Assembly (NCBI RefSeq): GCF_029955155.1
Contig: NZ_JAPNOZ010000010.1
Location: 589,661-653,660 of the forward strand
Reading direction: 5' to 3'
Length of the DNA: 64,000 nt
Source of the DNA: Psychrobacillus sp. NEAU-3TGS
GTDB lineage: Bacteria > Bacillota > Bacilli > Bacillales_A > Planococcaceae
Each line of letters opens with the position of its first letter. The first letter of the stretch is position 1. This document shows, in pieces, positions 18,327-27,470 of this stretch. The notes beneath the pieces are model-generated. The model saw nothing but the letters and a program-made list of their open reading frames with translations. It searched no databases and was not told where the DNA came from. Made by a program: the position numbers and the translations under genes.

Positions 18327-19895
18327 TTATTCTTTTACCTTCACGCTAGTCCACTCGATCGTGTTATTAATAGGATGAATTTCAAAGCTTTCAAAGTTGC
18401 GGATGGCAGTGACGTTTTCCTTTACGTACAATGGGATAAAAGGAGATTCTTCCACAAGCATTTCTTGCGCCTCTTCATACAACTTTGAGCGAGCCTCTTG
18501 GTCCATTTCAATAGCTGCTTTGTCTAAAATGCTGTATATTTTCTCATTCTCATAATGTAATCTTTTCGATTTGTCTTTACCGAAAAGTAAAAAGTTCAGT
18601 ACATCTGCATCCGGCCAACCGTAGCTCCACAACAACATTTCATGTACTCCTTTTGGCGTTTGTTCAATAATTGTTGCGGATTCCTTCACTGCAATATTTA
18701 TTTTTACCCCTATTTCCATTAACTGATTTTGTATGACTTGTGCCGCTCTTTGGTTGGCTGGATCATCATCCACCCACAACTCCACCGAAAATTCCTTACC
18801 ATCTTTCATCACGACTCCATCTTTATTCGTCTCATTCCAGCCAGCTTCAGCTAAAAGCTTTTTCGCTGCTTCAATATCTCTTGTATATTTGTCCCGAGCC
18901 ATTGTCTCAATTTTTTCGCTATAGCCAAACACTGTTTTTGGTAGTGGGCCGAATACTGCTTGCGCTTCACCATTTAATGTGTTGTCGATAATTGACTCTC
19001 GATCAATCGCAAGTGCAAGTGCTTGTCTCACTTTTACATCTTGGAAAATAGGTTGTTTATTGTTCCATCCCAAATAACTTAATGTATCACTTTGTACTCT
19101 CTTTATAGTTACTTCCGAATCTTTTTCAAGGTCTTCTATATATTGATAAGGAACATTTAACAAGACATCCACATTTCCTTTTTTAAATTCTAAAATTCTT
19201 GTTTCCTCGTCTGGAATAAATCTAAATTTTACACTATCAAAACCAGGTTTTTGGCCTTCCCAATTAAAATCCTTATAAGGCTCATATACAAGTGAATCTC
19301 CTCTATTAATCTTCACTAGCTTAAGCGGACCAGACCCACTAGGCTCTTTCTCAAATCCTTCCCCTTCTCCATTCAATACGGAGACATCCAAAGGTGCTAA
19401 AAATGGAGTCGTTGCATTAATAAAGAACGGTGCAAATTGATTCTTCCATGTAATTTTAAAGGAGTAGTCACTTAATACTTCGATGCTATCAATATCCCCT
19501 GCATTCGTACTAAATGGTGAAGAAGAAACTAACCGTTCAAAAGATAACTTCACAGCCTCCGCATTCACCGGTTTTCCCGAATGAAATACTGCATCCTCTT
19601 TCAAATTAAAAATAACTTCCTTCCCATCTCCAATTACCTCATAATCTGTAATTAGATTTGGTACAATGTTGCCGTCATTATCAAGTTTCAACAATGTATC
19701 ATATAGCGGTATATTCGCTTCACCGGTAGAAGATGTCCGATGAATATCCACAGAATCCGGCTCTGAAACCAAACCAACCACAACTTCCCGATCATTGCCT
19801 TTTTTAGCATCTGAATCCTTTGAGCGATTACATCCAGAGACGATAAGTACGAAGACAATTAACATCATAAAAACTATAAATCGTTTCCTGTACAT
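18327..19895 (-). CDS. Peptide ABC transporter substrate-binding lipoprotein (DppE/OppA family)
   Basis: A 522-residue lipoprotein with lipobox VSGC (Cys22) after a hydrophobic signal. SBP_bac_5 features include VVGLVSEPDSVDIHRTSS near the N-terminus, LKEDAVFHSGKPVNAEAV, and VRQALALAIDRESII. It captures peptides outside the membrane for the permeases and ATPases encoded downstream. First gene of a six-gene operon (binding protein, B, C, hydrolase, D, F). GGGGG lies ten bases before the ATG. Confidence 0.94.
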   Translation of the reverse strand: MYRKRFIVFMMLIVFVLIVSGCNRSKDSDAKKGNDREVVVGLVSEPDSVDIHRTSSTGEANIPLYDTLLKLDNDGNIVPNLITDYEVIGDGKEVIFNLKEDAVFHSGKPVNAEAVKLSFERLVSSSPFSTNAGDIDSIEVLSDYSFKITWKNQFAPFFINATTPFLAPLDVSVLNGEGEGFEKEPSGSGPLKLVKINRGDSLVYEPYKDFNWEGQKPGFDSVKFRFIPDEETRILEFKKGNVDVLLNVPYQYIEDLEKDSEVTIKRVQSDTLSYLGWNNKQPIFQDVKVRQALALAIDRESIIDNTLNGEAQAVFGPLPKTVFGYSEKIETMARDKYTRDIEAAKKLLAEAGWNETNKDGVVMKDGKEFSVELWVDDDPANQRAAQVIQNQLMEIGVKINIAVKESATIIEQTPKGVHEMLLWSYGWPDADVLNFLLFGKDKSKRLHYENEKIYSILDKAAIEMDQEARSKLYEEAQEMLVEESPFIPLYVKENVTAIRNFESFEIHPINNTIEWTSVKVKE

Positions 19896-19923
19896 GAAAA
19901 AATGACCCCCTGTATTTTTTATT

Positions 19924-19938
19924 TAATTCCTGAAAATG
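19924..19938 (-). promoter_or_regulatory. Possible CodY box upstream of the peptide transporter operon
   Basis: The minus-strand sequence CATTTTCAGGAATTA matches the CodY consensus (AATTTTCWGAAAATT) at 11 of 15 positions, about 30 bases before the start codon. CodY control of peptide uptake operons is established in B. subtilis. A match this loose can occur by chance in AT-rich DNA. Confidence 0.3.
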
Positions 19939-20076
19939 TTGTGAAGAGTGGCTTGTCCTAATGAAATGTTAGGAATTTAAACTACTATATTCCGATTGTT
20001 GGAGAGTTATGCGAGGATTTTGGGAAATATTACAATATTGTTACTGGTGCGGACAACAGTAACAATAACTGTATAT

Positions 20077-20117
20077 AAAAAAGAAGTAGCCAACAGTTTG
20101 CATTGGCCACTTCTTTT
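20077..20117 (-). terminator. Terminator downstream of the SH3-type nucleotidase
   Basis: Arms AAAAGAAGTAGCCA and TGGCCACTTCTTTT with a small internal mismatch, followed by T residues on the minus strand. It follows repeat copy C, which lies between it and the stop at 20178. Confidence 0.6.
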
Positions 20118-20124
20118 GATATTG

Positions 20125-20167
20125 TCCCTGTGTAAAACACTATTCAGAATTGAGTCGTACACAGGGA
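20125..20167. repeat. 43-nt palindromic repeat, copy C
   Basis: Same length and same ends (TCCCTGTGTA / TACACAGGGA) as the other copies, with more internal mismatches. It starts 10 bp after the nucleotidase stop, like copy B after dppF. Confidence 0.85.
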
Positions 20168-20177
20168 CAGAACTAAC

Positions 20178-22427
20178 TTATTTTTCTATTTTAATATATC
20201 GACTATAAACATAGCCTTTTTTGCCTTTATAAGAAATCTTATACCAGCCGTTTTCTTTTCCTAGAATTGTTATTTCTGTATTCTTAGAGATTGCTCCCAT
20301 TGGTTTACTATTGTTGGATGGCTTAGGACGAACATTTAGGAAGTAGGAAGTAACAATTCCTTTCTCTTTAGATAATACTGGTTTCGTATTTGTTGGCTTT
20401 GGTTTATCTGTTGTTGTGTTACTTGGAATCGTTGGCTTTTCTGCCGGTTTTTCGGTTTCTTTCTCTTTTAGCGGAGTATTCAAGACTTTCACAAGCTCTT
20501 GATAAAATTCTCCTGTCGTTTTTAATTGAGAAAATTTAGTTGAATCTACTTTTGCTTTCTTTGTTAACTCTTCAATTTCTTTTTTAGTTATTGCATCTTT
20601 TACATTGATCGAAGCAACATTCGTAAATTTTCCATCTTCTGACGTAGGAATTTCTAAAATACCTTTATTGATGAGTTCAACAGCAGCCGTACGAGCAGCT
20701 GATGTTGTATCAACCCCAACAATTTTCCAGTTATTTTGGATCGTAGGTTCATACTTACCGTTCATCTCTTCTGTTAAGTATCTAATTGCTAGATTACGGA
20801 TAGTACCTCCTGTTTCCCCAAATGCACTTTCCTCTTTAGAAGACCAAATCATGTTAAATTTACGCCCTTCAAGTGCTTGATCTTTTGACAGAAGAAAATC
20901 CATTCTATATGAGTTCATTCCAAGTTTCAGCTTATCTTCCATTTCAATAGGTGTTCCATCTATTTTACGGAGATTTTTTATTCTGTTTCCCGGTTTCTCG
21001 GTTAAGTCAACTTCATATTTAACATTACCAAAAAAGTCGTTCGTACTATATTTAGAGGAACGTCGTTTTTTATCAAAGCTAATCGTTACGTCCCCATCTC
21101 GTGTACTATTAAAGTAACCAACCGCCCATTCCATATAGTCTTTTAAGTCTTTTCCAGTCACTTCATATACAGATACTTCTCCACCAGCAAATTGATAATT
21201 GTATGCTATATCTTTTTTCTTGATAGGACCTATATCCAAGAAAGCTCGGTCGTTATCTATCTGATGTGCTACTACATCTGCTTTACTATAATGAAGCATG
21301 ACCTCATGAAAGAAGTCTGACAAAGGAGTTTCTTGAACTTGTACGGCAGGAACTCCATTAATCTCATTTTTCGGGACAAGATTTGTTCCTTTTAGTTGTG
21401 CTACCTCAATATTCGCATCCGCACGAGCAAACTCATGATATGGCTTTAATATCTTTTCTAGTTCTTTATCTGATTCCACAAATGTTCCATCTTCGTTCTT
21501 TACTGGGATAGTCGATGCATCTTTATCTTTTAATGTCAGCTGATCTCCTTGACGAGAAAAAGTCAAATCAATCCTTGAAATATGCGTCCCATATTTGTTA
21601 GGTTCCGTTATAAGGACTCCATTAACATCTTCTTTATTAATAAGTACATGATTATGACCTGCAAAGATTGCGGCTAGTTCTGGAATCGCGTTAGCCATTT
21701 CCTTCACTCCCGTTCCCGGATTGCCGTTCTCATTTTCCAAGCCCATATGCATCAGGCCGATCATTACATCTACTTTACCTTCTAATTCTTTCACTGCTTT
21801 TTTCGTCTCGTCTACTGGATTTTTTACAACTACTCCATCTAGATGATTAGTACCCTTCTCATACTCCGTAATCATTGGAGTCACCATGCCAATAATTCCG
21901 ATCTTAACCCCTTCACGTTCAATAATGGTATATGCCGGTGAATAGCGTTCTCCATTTTCTTTGTATATATTTCCAGCTAGTTTAGGTCCCTTGAATTGAC
22001 TAGAAACTTTGTCTAATACATCTAGCCCGAAATTAAACTCATGGTTTCCATAAGTCCAAGCTTCATAGCCCATTTCATTGATAGCAACTGTCATCGGAGA
22101 TTCTGGTTGGTCATTGAATAGTTCAGCAGAATTATCTTGTATCAAATCTCCATTATCCAGCAAAATAGTATTCGGATTATCTTTACGAATACCTTGTATT
22201 ATTGTATGTAATTGAGTTAAACTCCCTGTTAAATTAGGACCATCTATCGCATAATCCCAAGGCATAAAACGACCATGGATATCCGACGTGGCAAGGAGCG
22301 TAATATTAATCTCCTCTTCCTTCTCCTGTGCATTTACAGGTGTTTGCTTTAATAAAACCCCTGATGCAAGAATCAATACCATAGCAATAAGTATTGATAT
22401 ACTTTTACTAAATTTCCTCATTTTCAA
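20178..22427 (-). CDS. Secreted 5'-nucleotidase/2',3'-cyclic phosphodiesterase with C-terminal SH3 domain
   Basis: A 749-residue exported enzyme. A signal peptide covers 1-33. The metallophosphoesterase has TSDIHG (49-52), DNGD, GNHEF and GHNH metal motifs, followed by 5_nucleotid_C. A Pro/Thr/Lys linker then leads to a bacterial SH3 domain (~687-749, SYFLNVRPKPSNNS..GYVYSRYI) that should bind peptidoglycan. Catalytically it duplicates the 10526-13111 enzyme but uses a different wall-binding module. The start may be TTG 22427 (GAGG seven bases away) or ATG 22421. Confidence 0.92.
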   Translation of the reverse strand: MKMRKFSKSISILIAMVLILASGVLLKQTPVNAQEKEEEINITLLATSDIHGRFMPWDYAIDGPNLTGSLTQLHTIIQGIRKDNPNTILLDNGDLIQDNSAELFNDQPESPMTVAINEMGYEAWTYGNHEFNFGLDVLDKVSSQFKGPKLAGNIYKENGERYSPAYTIIEREGVKIGIIGMVTPMITEYEKGTNHLDGVVVKNPVDETKKAVKELEGKVDVMIGLMHMGLENENGNPGTGVKEMANAIPELAAIFAGHNHVLINKEDVNGVLITEPNKYGTHISRIDLTFSRQGDQLTLKDKDASTIPVKNEDGTFVESDKELEKILKPYHEFARADANIEVAQLKGTNLVPKNEINGVPAVQVQETPLSDFFHEVMLHYSKADVVAHQIDNDRAFLDIGPIKKKDIAYNYQFAGGEVSVYEVTGKDLKDYMEWAVGYFNSTRDGDVTISFDKKRRSSKYSTNDFFGNVKYEVDLTEKPGNRIKNLRKIDGTPIEMEDKLKLGMNSYRMDFLLSKDQALEGRKFNMIWSSKEESAFGETGGTIRNLAIRYLTEEMNGKYEPTIQNNWKIVGVDTTSAARTAAVELINKGILEIPTSEDGKFTNVASINVKDAITKKEIEELTKKAKVDSTKFSQLKTTGEFYQELVKVLNTPLKEKETEKPAEKPTIPSNTTTDKPKPTNTKPVLSKEKGIVTSYFLNVRPKPSNNSKPMGAISKNTEITILGKENGWYKISYKGKKGYVYSRYIKIEK

Positions 22428-22512
22428 ATCTTCCCCTCTTATGGTCTGAATTTTAAAACTAACCAGATTAGTATAGCATTCTCTTATTTTTCGCTCAATG
22501 TCTTGTTTTTTA

Positions 22513-22555
22513 TCCCTGTGTAAGAAACAATTCTGGATTGTTTCTTATACAGGGA
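22513..22555. repeat. 43-nt palindromic repeat, copy D
   Basis: Arms TCCCTGTGTAAGAAACAATT and GATTGTTTCTTATACAGGGA. It lies in the divergent region between the nucleotidase (minus) and the SLAP gene (plus), so it cannot be a terminator for either. This argues that the family is a mobile or dispersed repeat. Confidence 0.85.
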
Positions 22556-22589
22556 TCTTTAGGTTACAGAAGGACTATGTGTCTTATTA

Positions 22590-22598
22590 TGTTATACT
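22590..22598 (+). promoter_or_regulatory. Candidate extended -10 promoter for the SLAP gene
   Basis: TGTTATACT (TG, one base, then TATACT at 22593-22598) lies 36 bases before the ATG. I see no good -35, as is usual for extended -10 promoters. Confidence 0.4.
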
Positions 22599-22634
22599 TA
22601 TCAAATAGAACATTTAGCAGAAAGGAACTAACTA

Positions 22635-23456
22635 ATGACAAATACACATAAAACATATAAAACAGAAATCGACTTTTCAACAGATTGGGAAATCCCAGCA
22701 CAGGAGAAGTATATTTTTCAATACTTTCATCAACAACTAGCAGACTTGGAAGCCAACCAACTTCATGTACATGGGGTTAAATTATATACAGTAAATGACG
22801 GTATTGTTGTAACGGCAATAATAAGACATTCTTTACCGAAAAAACTACGTCTAGAGCAAGTAATTTTAGTTGTGAAAGATAAAGAAGGAAAAGAAATAGC
22901 GAAAAAACAATTTGATATGGAATTGTTTGGAGAGCTAGAACCATGTACGGCAAGACCATGGAACTTCCTATTTGAAATGAACGATTTGCTAGTTCCTTAT
23001 GAAGAAATTGAAAATGAAATGGATTTTGAAATGGCATTTGAGTATTACGAAAAAGTAGTAAAAGACTTCGAACTATACTTAGATGAAAATTGGTCGAATG
23101 GTCTTTCAGACGATCAAAAAGGGTATGTGCAAAACTTAGTTTCTTCATTAGAACCTATTAAAGAAAACGAAATTTCGGTTGTTGGATTCCACTTCCATGA
23201 ATCAGAAGAAGCAGTTAATGTATATATCATTATTCGCAATGCGTTTTCTCAATCACTAACAATAGAAAACCTACCAATTCAATTGTTTGATGCACCTGGA
23301 GATTTAGTATGTAAACTCGGTTTCCCGATTGGAGAATTCGAAATTGCCTCTAAACAAGCGCGTCCGCTTAGCTTATCATTCTCGAAGGAAGTTTTCTTGA
23401 AAGAAAATCCTGATTTCAGTGCTTGGAAAATTGAAATGATTCCACAAACATTATAA
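22635..23456 (+). CDS. SLAP-domain protein, probable S-layer assembly factor
   Basis: A 273-residue cytosolic-type protein without signal peptide, built of two copies of the SLAP domain. The first (~10-120) has EIPAQEKYIFQYFHQQL, VTAIIRHSL and ARPWNFLFE. The second (~150-270) has SDDQKGYVQNL, VYIIIRNAF and ARPLSLSFS. In Bacillus anthracis the SLAP protein works with SecA2 in secretion of S-layer proteins. Here it lies about 5 kb from three S-layer-type genes, which fits the same task. No secA2 is in the window. GAAAGGA precedes the ATG. Confidence 0.8.
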   Translation: MTNTHKTYKTEIDFSTDWEIPAQEKYIFQYFHQQLADLEANQLHVHGVKLYTVNDGIVVTAIIRHSLPKKLRLEQVILVVKDKEGKEIAKKQFDMELFGELEPCTARPWNFLFEMNDLLVPYEEIENEMDFEMAFEYYEKVVKDFELYLDENWSNGLSDDQKGYVQNLVSSLEPIKENEISVVGFHFHESEEAVNVYIIIRNAFSQSLTIENLPIQLFDAPGDLVCKLGFPIGEFEIASKQARPLSLSFSKEVFLKENPDFSAWKIEMIPQTL

Positions 23457-23464
23457 ATTATTAT

Positions 23465-23498
23465 GTCGTTAAAGGTTCTTCCCTTTAACGACTTTTTT
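23465..23498 (+). terminator. Terminator of the SLAP gene
   Basis: Stem GTCGTTAAAGG/CCTTTAACGAC followed by six T residues on the plus strand, eight bases after the stop. Confidence 0.85.
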
Positions 23499-23594
23499 CA
23501 TGCCTTTTTGTCTTACTTCTCTCAATCTGAGAACTTTCGATAATAGACTTATAGTATAATAGTGGAAAGTGAGGTTTAAAGGAGGAAAAAATAA

Positions 23595-25295
23595 TTGTTT
23601 GCAAAACTACATAAGAAAAGAAATGTAATGCTTTCTTTTTTCGCACTTATTCTACTTATTGTTTTACCAACAATGGCAAATGCGGAGGAATTAGAAAGCC
23701 ATTTAGATGATGCATTGAATGTGAGGCCTGATAAGGTCTGGACGATTACATTCAATAAACCAATTGATCCTGCTAGTGCCAATTCTGACTCCATTTATGT
23801 ATTAAATTCATCTGGAGAAAAAAAGAACGGTGCTATAACGGTTTCATCAAATCGGAAAAGTGTCTTAGTGGCACCTCCACTCGAAGGTTATACTAATGCG
23901 GAGACATATACGCTCCATATGACGAGAGACATTAAAGATGAAAAAGGTGAATCTCTTTCCTCTTATACTTATAAGAAATTTACAATCGGCTCTTCAGCTT
24001 CAGGTACATACGATATTGTCTCGATTTTATCTAATGGAACCACTAATCTAGTGAAATCTTACGCTAAGTTTGAAGAGGCTGTTACTAATTTGAAAGCGGA
24101 TCAAGCTATTCAATATAATGGGGCATTTATTAAAATACCTAGTGGTTTGGTTGTCACAAAAGGGACGGCGTCTAGTGTTCTAACGAATATTTATTCGGAC
24201 AAGCAGCTAACGAAAGCCGTCACATACGTACCCGCTAACACAGAATTACTTTACATAGACTCAACTGATACATATGTAGAAGTAAATGTTGCCGGCAAAA
24301 ACTTATATATCAAGCATGAGAATAGTAATCTTCTCCCTTGGAATGCGGTAAAAGGAAGATCCTATTATTCTGTTTCGAATGGTCAGCTCGTGCATTCGAT
24401 TTACTCTCCTAACACTGGCTCATATGCATCCTATCAAGTTGGCAACGCACCTAACTTCATAAGTTCGGGTCCAACATATTACAGTGTAGACGGTGCATAT
24501 TTTACAAATGCAACTGGACAAGAAGTCGGGACAAGCTACCCTTACTTTCAATATCTGTCCGCTAGAAGCAAAACGAATTATACTGCTGCAGAACTTGATG
24601 CTTATATAATGTCTATGCTTCAAAAGCTAGAAAGTGATTATCCAAGCATCCCTATGTACCAACAAGCAACACAAAAAAGTAAACTAATAGGACTTGGTTC
24701 TTACTTGAAACAAGTGGAAGCAACATACCATATCAATGCTTTACACATCCTTGCCTTAGCACAACATGAAAGTGCTTATGGATTGAGTGACAGAGCCCAA
24801 CAATACAATAACTTGTTTGGACTATATGTAACCGACAACAATCCACTTGCAAAAAATTTCATCACAGTCGAGCAAAATATTAATGAGCTGATAAATGCGT
24901 TCTTGAATAAAAACTATTTACCACCTAATGCGGGTTATGCGAATGGTAGTGTCTTCGGAAATAAAGCAATCGGACTAAACGTAAGATATGCATCCGATCC
25001 ATATTGGGGGGCCAAAGCAGCTGGCCATATGTACCGAATCGACCAAATGATGGGTGGCAAAGATTCTGCAACACCATACAAGATCGGTATCACAACTACT
25101 TCGGGGCTCAATGTTCGTACAGGACCAGGAACCAATTATGCTGTAGCCTATAAATATTCAAATACTGGAATGCCAGTTACTATTTTAGATGATAACTTGC
25201 CAGCATCTGATTGGATCAAGGTAATTTCTGACTCCACTTCATACGAGGAAGTTTATATTCATCGTTCTTATGTTCAAATGCTTCCGGTGAAATAA
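23595..25295 (+). CDS. Secreted peptidoglycan hydrolase: Ig-like domain, GH73-type glucosaminidase, SH3 domain
   Basis: A 566-residue exported autolysin. Signal peptide at 1-31 (ending TMANAEE). Residues ~32-130 are a Big_5/SbsA Ig-like domain (VWTITFNKPIDPASANSDSI). Residues ~340-490 are an N-acetylglucosaminidase domain with likely catalytic Glu in LALAQHESAYG and the NNLFGL motif. Residues ~500-566 form an SH3 domain (GLNVRTGPGTNY). It should cleave GlcNAc-MurNAc bonds during wall growth or turnover. The TTG start at 23595 is preceded by AAAGGAGG at ten bases. Confidence 0.9.
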   Translation: MFAKLHKKRNVMLSFFALILLIVLPTMANAEELESHLDDALNVRPDKVWTITFNKPIDPASANSDSIYVLNSSGEKKNGAITVSSNRKSVLVAPPLEGYTNAETYTLHMTRDIKDEKGESLSSYTYKKFTIGSSASGTYDIVSILSNGTTNLVKSYAKFEEAVTNLKADQAIQYNGAFIKIPSGLVVTKGTASSVLTNIYSDKQLTKAVTYVPANTELLYIDSTDTYVEVNVAGKNLYIKHENSNLLPWNAVKGRSYYSVSNGQLVHSIYSPNTGSYASYQVGNAPNFISSGPTYYSVDGAYFTNATGQEVGTSYPYFQYLSARSKTNYTAAELDAYIMSMLQKLESDYPSIPMYQQATQKSKLIGLGSYLKQVEATYHINALHILALAQHESAYGLSDRAQQYNNLFGLYVTDNNPLAKNFITVEQNINELINAFLNKNYLPPNAGYANGSVFGNKAIGLNVRYASDPYWGAKAAGHMYRIDQMMGGKDSATPYKIGITTTSGLNVRTGPGTNYAVAYKYSNTGMPVTILDDNLPASDWIKVISDSTSYEEVYIHRSYVQMLPVK

Positions 25296-25298
25296 CAA

Positions 25299-25343
25299 AA
25301 GAAATCCACTCTAAGTAGAATAAACTAGAGTGGATTTCTTTGT
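25299..25343 (+). terminator. Terminator of the glucosaminidase gene
   Basis: A perfect stem AAAGAAATCCACTCTA/TAGAGTGGATTTCTTT immediately after the stop, with a T-rich flank. Confidence 0.8.
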
Positions 25344-25404
25344 AATTTCACATTAAAATCAATTTCTAAAAAATATGCTAGCCTGCATTAGCTATGGTCA
25401 GCTA

Positions 25405-25638
25405 TCAATCGAACATGTTTTTATTTTCATCTAATATAATTTTATCTTGCGCTACAATACTTTGCATTCCTATGTTATGTTGCATTTTCTTTAAAAAAAC
25501 CTTTTCTGCATACTCCGGGTTTGTTAATTGTTTATACCGTTCAGCTGAGGCAGAGGTGGATTCAGATATTCTTTTATTGTTTTCAATAGGTCGAAAATTC
25601 TTTAATGCTTCTGCAACAGTTTTCTTCCGAAAGAACAT
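25405..25638 (-). CDS. Small hypothetical protein, second gene of a two-gene operon
   Basis: Unrecognised 77-residue protein, charged and mostly helical, with no signal peptide or membrane segment (FRKKTVAEALKNFRPIENN...AEKVFLKKMQHNIGMQ). GGGGG lies seven bases before the ATG at 25638; an in-frame GTG at 25644 abuts the RBS and is less likely. It starts 22 bp after the stop of the membrane-protein gene at 25661, which suggests a shared transcript and linked function. Confidence 0.65.
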   Translation of the reverse strand: MFFRKKTVAEALKNFRPIENNKRISESTSASAERYKQLTNPEYAEKVFLKKMQHNIGMQSIVAQDKIILDENKNMFD

Positions 25639-25660
25639 TTTCACTCCCCCTTTTGTATTA

Positions 25661-26644
25661 TTATAACATATTATTAAGTAACGATAAAATAGGCTCTTCT
25701 GATGGAATCACTCGTTTATCTACTATGACCTGTAAAATAAAATCAAATTCTCCTTCAAAATCACTAATCATTTTTAAGTGCAGGTCAACATATCGTCTAT
25801 TCTTCTTTTTCTTATGAGTAGTCGTATTATCTTCCATGTAAAGATTGCTCGATTTAACTTTGCCCTCTTTATGGAGTGTTTTATCTTTTGAGACATAAAT
25901 GATTAAAGATGGCATTTTATAAAATACGGTAGAGTAATGTACAGATTTAAAAAGTTTCTTTTTAGGAATCTTTGCTTTCCAACTGCCGATAGCTTTAGCG
26001 ATATTTTGCTCATACCATAATTCATTTTCATCTTCATATTTTTCGCGATAGTACTCATTAAAGTAGTAAAAAAACATTTGTGCTGTATATTTGTCCATTT
26101 TCATTTGATTTAATCTTTCGACATTATATCCCATATTGACGTTATTTATATTAGCTATAACATTTTTTTGAATCCATTCGTCTAATGCAATTGGCACTTT
26201 TATTTTAATTGGGTTCAATTTGTCAACTTGAGCATATTGGGAGCGTACATCATATACCATATTAAATTGGTATAAACTCTCGTCTGCTAATGTGTGACGC
26301 TCGACTCTAAATAAACGTATTGCAATCACACCATCCGTACTTTTTAAACGGTTTTCTGCTTTTCTTTTTAATGTATGTATTATTTGAGCAATCGAATCAT
26401 CATATTCATCTAAAAATTTGTATTTAAATCGAAATGTAAAAAACGGTTCAAATAATAGGATACCCAAATAAATCATTGTAACAGCGATGAAAAATCCTAG
26501 GTAAAATGATTTAGCAAAGACTGGGGTAACACTAATCCAATTTACAATAGATGCTGTTGCCATACCTATTATTGTTAGCAACACAAAAGAGGGAATTGAT
26601 GTTTTTTTCGAATTAAAAACTAGTAATCGTACTTTTTCCCACAC
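25661..26644 (-). CDS. Hypothetical two-span membrane protein
   Basis: Unrecognised 327-residue protein. Two hydrophobic segments (~19-37 and ~44-66) near the N-terminus are followed by a large, charged, probably cytoplasmic domain with several Lys-rich patches (THKKKKNRR). The start is GTG at 26644, with GGTGAG three bases upstream. It heads a two-gene operon with the 77-residue protein. I assign no function. Confidence 0.8.
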   Translation of the reverse strand: MWEKVRLLVFNSKKTSIPSFVLLTIIGMATASIVNWISVTPVFAKSFYLGFFIAVTMIYLGILLFEPFFTFRFKYKFLDEYDDSIAQIIHTLKRKAENRLKSTDGVIAIRLFRVERHTLADESLYQFNMVYDVRSQYAQVDKLNPIKIKVPIALDEWIQKNVIANINNVNMGYNVERLNQMKMDKYTAQMFFYYFNEYYREKYEDENELWYEQNIAKAIGSWKAKIPKKKLFKSVHYSTVFYKMPSLIIYVSKDKTLHKEGKVKSSNLYMEDNTTTHKKKKNRRYVDLHLKMISDFEGEFDFILQVIVDKRVIPSEEPILSLLNNML

Positions 26645-26957
26645 TTTCTCACCATCACTCCCAATGTTTTATCACGATATATAATCATGGCACAAAATCA
26701 AGGTCATATAATCTATCTGATACTACTCCTAAGATACAACACTATCATTTGGAAGTAAATTGTTGCATATATACAACAATTTTATTTTCGAAGCAAAAAT
26801 AAGTCGATAATGGATTTTTAAATCCCATTAACGCTCCAAATCTAAATTTTAGTCTTTTCGGTTGCTGTTTCTACAACACTCTTTAATTTTTTCATATATA
26901 TAAACCGTAATTCATATACTTCCTAGGTCTTACTAATTATTCAGGGGGAATCATTCT
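26645..26957. other. AT-rich divergent intergenic region
   Basis: This 313-bp stretch separates the membrane-protein gene (minus) from the secreted protein gene (plus), so it must hold both promoters. I could not pick convincing -35/-10 pairs in the AT-rich sequence, and I see no hairpin or gene in it. Confidence 0.5.
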
Positions 26958-27470
26958 ATGTACTTCAAAGATCCAAAGGAAAGAAAAAAGAGGTTAAATA
27001 AAATAATAACTTGTACCATTGCTTCAGGAGTTCTTTCCACTACCTTGTTAGCTGGTGGGGTTTCTGCAGCTAGCAATACTAGTGAGGAGACTCCTTCCGA
27101 TAATAACGTGGTAATAGAAGTTACACAAAATGATAGCCAACCAGCAAACGTAGAACAAAATGCACAAATTACAGAAAATGAAGGAGAAATACCTGGATTC
27201 CCTGATGAGTTCTTGGATGAAATACCTGGATACGATCCATCCAAACCATATGTTTTAGTGGAAGAAGAAGGGGTACCTGTTGGAATTCTCTTTGTTAGTG
27301 AAGAACTTAAGTATGATGAATTAACGAAGAAGCTTTCTAATGATTGGCAATGGAACCAAATTGCCTTATATACGAATCAATCGAATGATTACTTTGGAAC
27401 ATGGACACTTGTCACTGATCCTAATCATGTATTGAGTTTAGCAGACATACTAGTGAGAGACGAATGGTAG
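26958..27470 (+). CDS. Secreted protein of unknown function, N-terminal part (reading frame ends in an overlap)
   Basis: A 170-residue product with a clear signal peptide (basic MYFKDPKERKKRLNK, then a hydrophobic stretch ending near VSAAS), an acidic linker and a globular part (EIPGFPDEFLDEIPGYDPSKP). RBS GGGGGA lies nine bases before the ATG. It stops at TAG 27468-27470, overlapping the next frame. The two products together would make one ~360-residue secreted protein. I suspect a single gene split by a one-base change near 27460. Confidence 0.7.
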   Translation: MYFKDPKERKKRLNKIITCTIASGVLSTTLLAGGVSAASNTSEETPSDNNVVIEVTQNDSQPANVEQNAQITENEGEIPGFPDEFLDEIPGYDPSKPYVLVEEEGVPVGILFVSEELKYDELTKKLSNDWQWNQIALYTNQSNDYFGTWTLVTDPNHVLSLADILVRDEW

